From Bradyrhizobium sp. ARR65 (GTDB lineage: Bacteria; Pseudomonadota; Alphaproteobacteria; Rhizobiales; Xanthobacteraceae): a stretch of 64,000 nucleotides of DNA. The stretch is taken from contig NZ_AWZU01000008.1 in assembly GCF_000472385.1 (NCBI RefSeq), positions 124,001 through 188,000 on the forward strand, read 5' to 3'. The notes under the pieces are model-generated. The model was not told the DNA's origin. It searched no databases and was given only the letters and a program-made list of their open reading frames with translations. A program made the translations under genes and the position numbers. Shown here in pieces: positions 47,513 through 55,378 of the stretch (positions are counted from its first letter, which is position 1; each line of letters begins with the position of its first letter).

Positions 47513-48470
47513 GCGCGCCGCCATCGCTTCGATCGCACTCGTGCTCGTCGCGGGCGTTCTGATCTATTCCATGCACCGTTCCGGATCGCCAGCCCCAGTC
47601 GTCGGCGTCGTGCGGGCGACCGAGGTCAGGGTGGAGCCGGAGGTGAACGGTCAGCTCATGTCGATTGTGGTTAAGAAGGGCGCGCAGGTTCACGCCGGCG
47701 ATGTCCTGGCGAGGCTCTCCGCGGTGGAGCTGACGGCACAGGTGGATCAGGCGCATGCCGCGCTGGCGTCAGCAACCGCGAACCGCAACAACGTCTATGC
47801 TGGCGTGCGTCGTGAACAGGTCGCCTCTCTGAAAGCTGCAATCGCCAAGGCAAGCGCCCGGCTCGACTACACGCTGGCCCAGCTCACGAGAACCAACACG
47901 TTGGCACGTCAGAGCTTTGTGTCGCAACAAGCGCTTGACCAAGCCGAAAACGACGCTGCGAGCGCACGTGCCGATGTGGCGGAGGCGCAGGCGAACTACG
48001 ATGCGGCCGTAGCGGGCCCGACCCGGGAGGAACGCGCGGTCGCCGACGCGCAGGTGCAAGCCGCCGCCGCCGCGGTCGCGGTTCTTGAGCGGCGGCTCAA
48101 CAAGATGGTCTTGCGCGCTCCGGCCGACGGTGTCGTCAGCGTCATCGCTGCAGAAGTGGGCGAGAACGTTCGCGCGGGTCAACCGGTCCTGATGGTCGAG
48201 GCGGCTGGCAAGCAATGGCTTTCGTTCAATGTACGCGAAGACCATCTCGGTGGTCTCACGATCGGATCAACAGTCGGCGTGATGCGGAACGATGACGATG
48301 TCGCGATCAAGAGCGCGATCACCGAACTGCGGCCGCTCGGCGTCTTTGCAACCTGGCAGGCCGAGCGGGTGATTGCCGATCACGACCGCAATACGCTGCG
48401 CTTGCGTCTTGACCCGCAGGAAGAGGCGGCAGTCCTCGAGCCAGGTATGACGGTTTGGATCAGGCATTGA
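47499..48470 (+). CDS. HlyD-family periplasmic adaptor, second
   Basis: A 323-residue membrane fusion protein overlapping the permease gene by 14 bases. One N-terminal helix ('AAIASIALVLVAGVLIYSM'), then 'RVEPEVNGQLMSIVVKKGAQVHAGDVLARL', a long Ala/Gln-rich coiled coil, and the closing 'LRAPADGVVSVIAAEVGENVRAGQPVLMVEA'. It differs clearly from the first adaptor, so the operon probably builds a mixed adaptor ring. It ends a three-gene export operon. Confidence 0.85.
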   Translation: MRKVRRAAIASIALVLVAGVLIYSMHRSGSPAPVVGVVRATEVRVEPEVNGQLMSIVVKKGAQVHAGDVLARLSAVELTAQVDQAHAALASATANRNNVYAGVRREQVASLKAAIAKASARLDYTLAQLTRTNTLARQSFVSQQALDQAENDAASARADVAEAQANYDAAVAGPTREERAVADAQVQAAAAAVAVLERRLNKMVLRAPADGVVSVIAAEVGENVRAGQPVLMVEAAGKQWLSFNVREDHLGGLTIGSTVGVMRNDDDVAIKSAITELRPLGVFATWQAERVIADHDRNTLRLRLDPQEEAAVLEPGMTVWIRH

Positions 48471-49451
48471 CAACAAAGTACCGATCGTCTGTTCCATAAC
48501 GGTCAGTGGCGTACTTTGCGCCTGACTACGCTCGAGGGCAGAAATTCGCGGCAAATCGTGGTTTAGCGTAGAAAATCGTGGCTCGTGGTAGCGGGGGAGC
48601 GCTACGGCCTTTCCCCACACCAACAAAAGCTACGATACTCCAATCCTTCGCATAAGTTATTCCTCACGCATCAGAGCGAGCGCAGCTTTACGCTCCTAAA
48701 TTGGGTCAGCGCCGCAGCCACCGTCGAGCCACGAATTGATGATGCTCGGCTAAAGCGCGCTCTTATGGTCGTCATCAAAGTCCAGCAGTCGGAGCCAGCT
48801 TCCACCAGCCGACGATCCAGAGCTTACAGTGCAATATGGCGAGGACTGCCTTCGCGCCATGATGAGTAGTTTTGGGACGCAAGCGGCAATCAAGGTCAGC
48901 TTTTCCAGGACGCGGCCGTATTTGGATAGATGCTTGGCGCGCCATTTCGGTCCGGGACCACCCATCTAATGCGCACCTACGGCCGGTATTTCCTGTCCGC
49001 TTCGGAATGGTCATACGCGAAAGCTGCGCGATGAGTGAGCAATCCTCGAGTGAAAATGACGACGGGTCATCACGGTGATGCCATTCGACAGACGCCTGCT
49101 GAATGGGCCCTGCATGCTGGCCGCCGTGGTCCAAGGCGACAATTTCGGTCCACAAAACTGCCTGAGAACGAGGTGCCTAGGGGTGCCCTTGGCTGCGGTT
49201 AAGGACTGAGATTGATACGCACGCTGGCCAACAGGCGTCTCATCATTCGTGCAGAAGGCTAGCGCGCGGACCCTGCGCAGATTGCCGAGGCCCTGAATGC
49301 ACGCGGGCATCCGTGAAGAATGTGATTGACTGCGCGTGGGCGAAAGGTTGTCTTCGAATGGCTGATAGCTTCTTGCACCCTGCGTTCGCGAGAGACTGAC
49401 GCAAGGATTATCAGCAGGTGGCCTGTGACCATTGAACATGAAGAAGAGGAC
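48471..49451. other. Gene-poor stretch of about 1 kb, unexplained
   Basis: Frames are short and overlapping on both strands and none carries a recognised domain. One fragment near 49260-49310 reads 'RADPAQIAEALNARGHP', reminiscent of the ALNARG segment of serine recombinases, but it is too short to assign. The stretch lies between the export operon and a small gene and could be a degraded insertion. Confidence 0.35.
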
Positions 49452-49685
49452 ATGAACAGTAACAGCCTCGTGCGCGAAACTTCCAATTATGTGCTGTGGC
49501 CATATGTGGTGGCGATGGCAATCGAGGATGAGATAGCGGCCGAAGTGACGGCGATGGCAATGGGCTGGGTGCCAGTGGACCGTAAGGACGGTACTACGAT
49601 TTGGGTTCGCTCAAAGGACATCGGTCTCGATGAGGTGCCATACTGCGATACGGCGCTTGAAGTAGTTCGCACCTACACACACTGA
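49452..49685 (+). CDS. Small hypothetical protein
   Basis: A 77-residue protein from ATG 49452, preceded by a GAAGAGGA ribosome site. The sequence starts 'MNSNSLVRETSNYVLWPYVV' and contains 'MAMGWVPVDRKDGTTIWVRSKDIGLDEVPYC'. No signal peptide or known domain. It seems codon-plausible but family is unknown. Confidence 0.45.
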   Translation: MNSNSLVRETSNYVLWPYVVAMAIEDEIAAEVTAMAMGWVPVDRKDGTTIWVRSKDIGLDEVPYCDTALEVVRTYTH

Positions 49686-49731
49686 GAACACTGCAGCTCA
49701 CCAACTCGACCGTTTTCTCAAGCGGATTTTA

Positions 49732-49881
49732 ATGGCCGTGCTGGTCGCACCCCTAGTTGGCTGCGGCGCCGAGCATAATACGTCCCGACTAGGGGGGGGG
49801 GTCACGAACAAAGAAGGGCTCGCGGAGAACTCAAAGTTCGCTGCAAGCCCCGATTCAACTTCAGCGCGCGTTGGTCGATAG
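49732..49881 (+). CDS. Tiny lipoprotein-like frame
   Basis: A 49-residue frame. The start 'MAVLVAPLVGCGAEHN' ends in a lipobox-like LVGC, and the in-frame codons just upstream read 'FLKRIL', giving a typical lipoprotein signal if an alternative start is used. A run of 10 G (49792-49801) lies inside and is a slippage-prone site that could switch the frame. It is either a small lipoprotein, such as an entericidin-like peptide, or chance. Confidence 0.3.
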   Translation: MAVLVAPLVGCGAEHNTSRLGGGVTNKEGLAENSKFAASPDSTSARVGR

Positions 49882-49966
49882 AGAGGATCGTGGTTATGAG
49901 CGGTCTGCTGCAGGTGCCGCATGCGGCGGCGACCGGGGCAATGTGTCCCACTTAGGTAAGCAGACA

Positions 49967-49996
49967 GCAAAACCCGCCGGCGACGGCGGGTTTTGC
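49967..49996 (-). terminator. Strong hairpin terminator downstream of the nucleotidyltransferase locus
   Basis: A long perfect stem GCAAAACCCGCC / GGCGGGTTTTGC with a short GGCGAC loop. A-run and T-run flank it on either side, so it can terminate in both directions. It ends the minus-strand genes from 51.1 to 50.0 kb. Confidence 0.8.
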
Positions 49997-50014
49997 GCTT
50001 CAGGGGCTCGCCTT

Positions 50015-50332
50015 TCAGGTTGGTTTCGATTTGGGATCTTCGATTCCGATTTCCGAGGCATAGGCGTCGAAGTCCGCTATCCGATCCGCAGCTTCCAGCA
50101 TCTTCTTCAAGGAGTCCGGATTGCCGTAGATCGCCAACCGATCCTCGAAGCTTTCGTCGAGGGTTATCCCGCGTGCTCGAGCCCTCTCGATGATCGCCTT
50201 CGCAAGTTCGCGCGTTGCGCCATCTGGTGCTGGACCGGAAGGCTGCTCAACCTTGAACTCGATGCTCTCGTCCGCCAGGGGCGTTTCGGTGACGAAGTCG
50301 CGCCTCGACATCGCCGCGACACGCTCAGACAC
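50015..50332 (-). CDS. Hypothetical protein, last gene of the nucleotidyltransferase locus
   Basis: A 105-residue, charged, soluble protein overlapping the previous frame by 8 bases. 'RELAKAIIERARARGITLDESFEDRLAIYGNPDSLKKMLEAADRIADFDAY' suggests a helical regulatory or partner protein. Family not recognised. The strong terminator 20 bases downstream shows the locus ends here. Confidence 0.55.
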   Translation of the reverse strand: MSERVAAMSRRDFVTETPLADESIEFKVEQPSGPAPDGATRELAKAIIERARARGITLDESFEDRLAIYGNPDSLKKMLEAADRIADFDAYASEIGIEDPKSKPT

Positions 50333-50588
50333 CCGGCCCTTGAATGGCTCGCAAGGCGGCTTCGATGTGCTGAAGATCGACCTTAACTTTGCCTCTCGGA
50401 GTCTGCTTCGTCAGACGCAGACCTTCGAGATCGAGCACGTTGATCGGGCCCCAATTCGTCGAAGTGCGCCGGATGTGCGGTTTGAGGTCGTCGTAGGTCA
50501 GGCCGCATGCCTTCGGCAGAACGTCGACGACGAACTCGTCGATCACCCGGATCACTCCTGGGCCGCTCGGTCCGGCGGCGTCTCTCAT
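50325..50588 (-). CDS. C-terminal part of the nucleotidyltransferase, or a separate small protein
   Basis: An 87-residue frame whose ATG (50588) overlaps the preceding stop as ATGA. It reads 'GVIRVIDEFVVDVLPKACGLTYDDLKPHI' and 'INVLDLEGLRLTKQTPRGKVKVDLQHIEAALRAI'. In related nucleotidyltransferase proteins this part follows directly in the same chain. The locus is therefore either split naturally with coupled translation or broken by a one-base shift near 50587. Confidence 0.55.
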   Translation of the reverse strand: MRDAAGPSGPGVIRVIDEFVVDVLPKACGLTYDDLKPHIRRTSTNWGPINVLDLEGLRLTKQTPRGKVKVDLQHIEAALRAIQGPGV

Positions 50589-50920
50589 CGTCGGTCGTCG
50601 GCGGTCTCGAAAAGCTCCTTGGCCGCACCATCCGGAAGCTCGCTCAGCGCCGCGATCCAGCGCCGGTTGTTTTCCGGATCCGTCGGGACGAGAATGTCGA
50701 CGTCGCCGGTCTGGCGCGTCAGTCCGTTGAAAGAAAGTGCGTAGCCTCCGACGAGAACGTACTCCGCGCCGTGCTTCTCCAAGAGTTCGACAAGACGGAA
50801 AACGTCGCGCCACCCTGCATTCCGGGCACGCATCTCGCCGTCGGAAGGACCGACCTCAGCGGGGCTTTGGGCCGAATCCGGTCCGACCAGCCAATTCCAG
50901 ATTTCTTTCAACCGTCGCAT
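50585..50920 (-). CDS. Nucleotidyltransferase-fold protein (N-terminal part)
   Basis: A 111-residue frame from ATG 50920 (alternative ATG 50833). The core 'LLEKHGAEYVLVGGYALSFNGLTRQTGDVDILV' has the GG...and D-x-D pattern of the pol-beta nucleotidyltransferase fold found in MNT and AbiEii-type systems. It stops after 'AKELFETADDRR', and its natural continuation appears in the next frame. Such proteins act in toxin-antitoxin and phage-defence loci. It overlaps the upstream small gene by about 65 bases if the first start is used. Confidence 0.6.
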   Translation of the reverse strand: MRRLKEIWNWLVGPDSAQSPAEVGPSDGEMRARNAGWRDVFRLVELLEKHGAEYVLVGGYALSFNGLTRQTGDVDILVPTDPENNRRWIAALSELPDGAAKELFETADDRR

Positions 50921-51122
50921 CGACAGCCCACCGCTCCGCGTCCCGATTCGCCTCCTCATGAGACCGATATCGGTACACACCCTTCGGCGCCATCCGCGGA
51001 GCGGCCATCGCGATCTCCTGGCTGGCCGGAAGGTCCGCCTCCGACGGTCCCTTCAGGCTCGGCATTGGCATCGTTCTCTTTCGGATCACGCGCATGGGCT
51101 TCCCGACCAGCTGGAATGGCAT
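50856..51122 (-). CDS. Small protein paired with the nucleotidyltransferase
   Basis: An 88-residue frame; ATG 51095 (MRVIRKRT) is a likely alternative start. 'MAPKGVYRYRSHEEANRDAERWAVDATVERNLEL' near the C-terminus resembles small proteins encoded directly upstream of nucleotidyltransferase genes in other bacteria. It probably forms a toxin-antitoxin-like unit with the next gene. Role is inferred from arrangement. Confidence 0.55.
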   Translation of the reverse strand: MPFQLVGKPMRVIRKRTMPMPSLKGPSEADLPASQEIAMAAPRMAPKGVYRYRSHEEANRDAERWAVDATVERNLELAGRTGFGPKPR

Positions 51123-51825
51123 CTGCGCCGTAAAATATAGGCAATTGGCCGGAAATTCGAAAGAGATGAAAGTCTGGATAGATGGTCTGCAGGGCGCAGA
51201 TCAGGTGAAGCCAGAGGCAATGTTCGCCCCACGGTACCAGGCGCCTGCATCGACGCAATATGGCCTTCGGAAACGCAGGGAACGCTGTTTTACCGGAATT
51301 TCGCGGTTGACAGCGGAGTTTCATTCCAAGGGATGTATTTTCCCGGCAGTCCTCAGCTTACGGCTCGCTGCCGGAATCCAGCGTCTGCAATCTCATTTGG
51401 AGAGAAGCTAGGGACGTACTTCGGCCGGCGCTGCAGTGGGCACCCAGGTCTTCCCACATCGCTTGGGTGGTCTCAATCGAGGAAACGATTCTTAAAACTC
51501 ACGACCATAGCATTAGCCTCTGCGTTCGCACTCTTCAGTACGTTCGCATACTCGCGAACACAGTTCGTCATAAGCCGAGCGTCACTTTGCATTGGGGTAT
51601 ACCGCACGCGACGTGAGCGGCGCGATGAAAGGGGCGAATGCGCTTCGCGTTCAATGGAAATAGAAATTGCCTCCGGGCTGGCGCCCGCCCCTTGGGGCGT
51701 GCCCCTGTCCGTCTCTTGCTTCTCGCCGCTCTCCAGAACACCGGCCCGCAGCCACAGCCCGATGAGCCGTAGGATGCGAGGACAACACGCCGGACTTGGC
51801 CAGAGCGGCGATGACGTAGCTGGGA
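51123..51825. other. Gene-poor stretch with a signal-peptide fragment
   Basis: About 700 bases with no intact gene. On the plus strand near 51490-51560 a frame reads 'FLKLTTIALASAFALFSTFAYS', a typical rhizobial signal peptide, but no start codon lies just before it and nothing recognisable follows. This looks like the remains of a small secreted protein gene. Confidence 0.4.
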
Positions 51826-52872
51826 TCAGCCGAACACGTCCTGCAGCACACCTTCGCGGACCACGGCCACACCGTCGAGTTCGATCGTGGTCCCCATCAT
51901 GGGTAGATCGAAATGCCCCGCTGTGTATCGACCGGCGAACTCGTTGGCGCCCGTGGAGAACAGGAAATTGCCGGAAACGGCACGCAGCTCCGTGCCGTTG
52001 GTGTCACGCTGATCATACATCGATAGTGCCTCATAGCGCGCACCGGGATTCATGCCAAAGCCGACATGCGATACCGCGTAGGCTTCGCGGTCTCCCCAAG
52101 CCGCCAGATAGGCCCGCATCATGGCCGCATCGGCGCCCTCACCTTCGAGATCGGTCACATAGTCATTCTTCAGCGTCATTTTGACCGGCGAGGTCAGATA
52201 GCGCTTGAAGGTCAGATTGATGTCGCCAGGCGCCATCACCACCGTACCGTTGACGGTCCCGCTCTTTGGAAAGCTCACGACGATGCCGCCCGGCCAATGT
52301 GCCAGCGTACCCGGTTTGTCGGTCCACCCCCACACGCCCACAGTCGAGGCACCCATCATATCGACGTCGAGCTCGGTCCCGGCCTTGGAGGTGATGCGCA
52401 TCCGCTTCGTCGCACGTAGCATCTTCGCCGCCGCTCGTACTCGCTTTTCCAGTGCAGGATCGGGAACCATGCGTTCAAGTGCTTCGGGGTGTTCGTTGGA
52501 AATCACCAGGATGCGGGAGCCTGCTTTGAGGATTTCCGGGGTCTCCGGCGCGTGCATCAAGCCTTCGATGGTGCAATCCACCACGAACCCGGCCTGCTGC
52601 AAGGCAGTTACGACTGGAAAAAGCCGCTGGATCGCCTCGCTCGCGCCCGTCGAACGAACTGGAACCACATGCCTGTTGCGCGGCGTCGGCACCACGAGGT
52701 GGAATGGCCTTGCTCCCATTCGCTGCAGCGCAAGCTCGGCCAAGTGCACATTAAGGGCTCGGGATTGCGTTTCAGATAGGATGGCGGCGACATCGCCCGA
52801 TTTGACGGCGCAGCGTTCGAAAATCTCGCAGAACGCGTCGATCCACTTCGCTTCGATGCGATCCGCTAGCAT
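51826..52872 (-). CDS. M29-peptidase-fold metalloenzyme, NicX-like (2,5-dihydroxypyridine 5,6-dioxygenase type)
   Basis: A 348-residue soluble protein. His269 ('VSHVGFGMNPGARYE'), His320 and Asp322 ('AGHFDLPMMG') fall where NicX has its iron ligands (His265, His318, Asp320 as I recall), and length fits. NicX opens the ring of 2,5-dihydroxypyridine in nicotinate breakdown; relatives are often called leucyl aminopeptidase. It ends a minus-strand operon with a TauABC-type importer and an IlvD/Edd dehydratase. The other nic genes are not in this window, so the real substrate is open. Confidence 0.65.
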   Translation of the reverse strand: MLADRIEAKWIDAFCEIFERCAVKSGDVAAILSETQSRALNVHLAELALQRMGARPFHLVVPTPRNRHVVPVRSTGASEAIQRLFPVVTALQQAGFVVDCTIEGLMHAPETPEILKAGSRILVISNEHPEALERMVPDPALEKRVRAAAKMLRATKRMRITSKAGTELDVDMMGASTVGVWGWTDKPGTLAHWPGGIVVSFPKSGTVNGTVVMAPGDINLTFKRYLTSPVKMTLKNDYVTDLEGEGADAAMMRAYLAAWGDREAYAVSHVGFGMNPGARYEALSMYDQRDTNGTELRAVSGNFLFSTGANEFAGRYTAGHFDLPMMGTTIELDGVAVVREGVLQDVFG

Positions 52873-52902
52873 GCTCTCTCCTCCACTTCCAAGAGTCTCT
52901 CG

Positions 52903-53670
52903 TCAGACTTCAGGGAATCCCCGCAACAGATACGATCGCGCTGCCTGCAGCAAGCCGTTGAGGATCAATCCAAGCAGCGAGATCGTGATCAGCGGCACGA
53001 ACATATCTACGGCCTGAAAGGTCCGCGCAGCCGTGACGAGAACGTGTCCGAGGCCATCCGTCGAGGTAATCATCTCGGCCAGGAATACCACGATGCAGGA
53101 AATGACAAGGCCGATGCGGCAGCCCGTCAGGATCGATGGTGCGGCCGCCGGCAACACCACCTTGTACAGGATTTCGCGCCGCGGCGTTCCCGCCGCCATC
53201 GCCGACCAGATCAGTTTCTGCTCGACGGTCGAGGCACCGGAATAGGTCGAGAGCAGGATCGGAAACAGCGCATCGGCGGCGACAAGCGTGATCTTCGATT
53301 CATGACCGAAGCCGAGCAGCAGCAGGAGCGCGGGATAGAGCGCCACCTTCGGCAGCGGGGCCAAGACCCGCGCCATCGGGCGCACCACGGCATCGATCGA
53401 CGGGCTCGCGGCCGCCGCGAGCCCGAGCGGTACTCCGAGGATCACGGCGATGGAAAATCCGGCGAAAAGCCGAAACAGCGTGGTCAGGATCTCCTGGTCG
53501 AAGCTCGCGCTCCCGAGCTGCTGCATCAAATGCGCAAATACACGGCCCGGCGACGGCAGCAGCGTCACCGGCGCCAAGCCGAATGAGACCAAGGCCTGCC
53601 AGACTGCGAGCAATAGCGCGATCGGGATCACGCCGAGCAGGAGTTCCGTCGCGAGGACCCGCCTCTTCAT
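52903..53670 (-). CDS. ABC transporter permease, TauC/SsuC type (second)
   Basis: A 255-residue inner-membrane permease of the BPD_transp_1 fold, six helices, with the EAA-type loop 'GTPRREILYKVVLPAAAPSILTGCRIG'. The start at 53670 overlaps the stop of the other permease gene by ATGA; the frame is open to 53709. It should form a heterodimer with the first permease in uptake of a small organic solute. Confidence 0.85.
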   Translation of the reverse strand: MKRRVLATELLLGVIPIALLLAVWQALVSFGLAPVTLLPSPGRVFAHLMQQLGSASFDQEILTTLFRLFAGFSIAVILGVPLGLAAAASPSIDAVVRPMARVLAPLPKVALYPALLLLLGFGHESKITLVAADALFPILLSTYSGASTVEQKLIWSAMAAGTPRREILYKVVLPAAAPSILTGCRIGLVISCIVVFLAEMITSTDGLGHVLVTAARTFQAVDMFVPLITISLLGLILNGLLQAARSYLLRGFPEV

Positions 53671-54449
53671 GAGAAGCTCAAGGGAACGTCGAATTGCGGC
53701 TCGGACCATCGGATCAAGCGCGCCCGTATCCTTTCAAAGGCGGCATCAAGACCAATGCCCAATGCGCCGATGATGATGATCATCGCAAAGACGGTGTCGT
53801 ATTGTCCCATATCCAACGCGTTGAACAGGATGTTTCCTGCACCGGATTGCCGCGCGATCATCTCGCTCATAACCATCGTGATCAGTGCGAGCACAAGCCC
53901 TGTGCGGCAACCGGTGAGGATTTCGGGCGACGCCGCGGGTAGCACAATGCGGATCATGCGCTCTGCCGCCGACAGCCCCATAGCGGCGCCAGACCACAAC
54001 ATCTTTTCTTCGACCGCTTTGGCGCCCTCAAAACTGTGATAGATCACGGGCAAACTCACGCCCAGAAAGATCACCAGGATCTTTGCGACGTCGCCGACGC
54101 CGATCCAGAGCATGATGATCGGCATCAGCGCGGCCTTCGGCACCGGATAGGTCACCATCAGCAGCGGATTGAAAAACGACGCGACAGTTCGGCTGCGCCC
54201 CATCGACAATCCGAGCGGAATGGAAACGAGGACGGCGGTCCCGAAGCCAATCGTCATTCGGCGCAATGAGGCCAGGATGTTGATCAAGGCTTCCTTGTCG
54301 CCTAGGATCGACGGTATCGCTCGGATCGCATCGGTTGCCGTCGGAAAGCTGTCGCTGTTCAAGCCGAGCGCGGCGACCTCCCAGGCGGCAAGCAGTCCAA
54401 GGCATGCGAGCAACGGCGCCAGTCGCGCCATGAGAGCGCGAGGCGTCAT
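53667..54449 (-). CDS. ABC transporter permease, TauC/SsuC type (first)
   Basis: A 260-residue permease with six helices and the EAA loop 'GLSAAERMIRIVLPAASPEILTGCRTG'. It overlaps both neighbours by ATGA (ATPase upstream, second permease downstream). Two unlike permeases in one operon are less common for the TauC/SsuC class, which usually makes homodimers. Confidence 0.85.
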   Translation of the reverse strand: MTPRALMARLAPLLACLGLLAAWEVAALGLNSDSFPTATDAIRAIPSILGDKEALINILASLRRMTIGFGTAVLVSIPLGLSMGRSRTVASFFNPLLMVTYPVPKAALMPIIMLWIGVGDVAKILVIFLGVSLPVIYHSFEGAKAVEEKMLWSGAAMGLSAAERMIRIVLPAASPEILTGCRTGLVLALITMVMSEMIARQSGAGNILFNALDMGQYDTVFAMIIIIGALGIGLDAAFERIRARLIRWSEPQFDVPLSFS

Positions 54450-55288
54450 GGCCGCAACTCGTCATCGGAATCTTCGAACATGCGTTCGATCTCGACCACA
54501 TATTTCTGGTAGCGTGGATCGAGCAGCAGTTCGGTCCGGCGGCGCGGACGCGGCAGGTCGATATCTACGATCTGTTTGATCCGTCCCGGTGAACGCGTCA
54601 TCATAACGACCTTGTCCGAGAGAAACACCGCTTCGTCCACCGAATGGGTGACGAACAGCACCGTCTTGCGATCGCGCTCCCAGATCGTGAGCAGATCGTT
54701 CTGCAGCCGCGTGCGCGTATGCGCGTCGAGCGCCCCGAACGGCTCATCCATCAACAGCACCGCCGGACGATAGGCCAGCGTTCGGGCCAGCGCCACGCGT
54801 TGCTTCATGCCACCAGAAAGCTCTTTCGGATAGAAATCCTCAAACCCCTTTAGCCCGACCATCTCGATCAACGCGCGGCTTTGCTCCTCAGCTTCCGCGG
54901 CCTTGATCCCCTGCTGACGCGGGCCATACATCACGTTGCCAAGCACGGTCTTCCACGGAAACAGTGCAAATTCCTGAAACACCGGGCCACGATCAGGCCC
55001 GGGGCCCCTGATGTCCTGCCCCTGCATTTTCGCGGTACCCCGGGTCGGACTTACGAAACCGCCGACGATGTAGAGCAGGGTCGACTTGCCACAGCCCGAT
55101 GGACCGAGAATAGAGACGAAGGCGCCATCGTCGATTGCGAGCGAAACGTCCGACAACGCCAGATGATCTTGGCGCGCTGAAGTCTGAAACAGCTGCGAGA
55201 CATGATCGATCTCGATCATCGGCTGCAAAGCCCTTGCTGCGGGCGCGGACTCGGCCTGACGGTCCGATCGCGATGGCATAAGGTTCAT
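54446..55288 (-). CDS. ABC transporter ATP-binding protein, TauB/SsuB type
   Basis: About 280 residues from ATG 55288 (AAGAGAG upstream; 55321 also possible). Walker A 'GPSGCGKSTLLYIVGGF', signature 'LSGGMKQRVALARTLA' and Walker B 'VLLMDEPFGALDAHTR' are complete. The GALD D-loop typifies taurine/nitrate/sulfonate importers. It drives the two permeases of this operon. Confidence 0.87.
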   Translation of the reverse strand: MNLMPSRSDRQAESAPAARALQPMIEIDHVSQLFQTSARQDHLALSDVSLAIDDGAFVSILGPSGCGKSTLLYIVGGFVSPTRGTAKMQGQDIRGPGPDRGPVFQEFALFPWKTVLGNVMYGPRQQGIKAAEAEEQSRALIEMVGLKGFEDFYPKELSGGMKQRVALARTLAYRPAVLLMDEPFGALDAHTRTRLQNDLLTIWERDRKTVLFVTHSVDEAVFLSDKVVMMTRSPGRIKQIVDIDLPRPRRRTELLLDPRYQKYVVEIERMFEDSDDELRP

Positions 55289-55378
55289 TCTCGCCGCTCT
55301 CTTGATGTCAGCTAACAGCATAGCGGAAAACCGCGTCCGCTGGCGATGCGGGTTTCACGCCAAAAGCGTCGGATTTCG

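Noticed and set aside
49260..49310. Serine-recombinase gene fragment
   Set aside because: Only about 17 residues resemble the family, with stops on both sides; too short to call.
51333..52184. Plus-strand frame of about 280 codons with an internal signal-peptide-like part
   Set aside because: The second half is antisense to the NicX-like gene; only the short signal-peptide scrap near 51490-51560 looks like former coding sequence.
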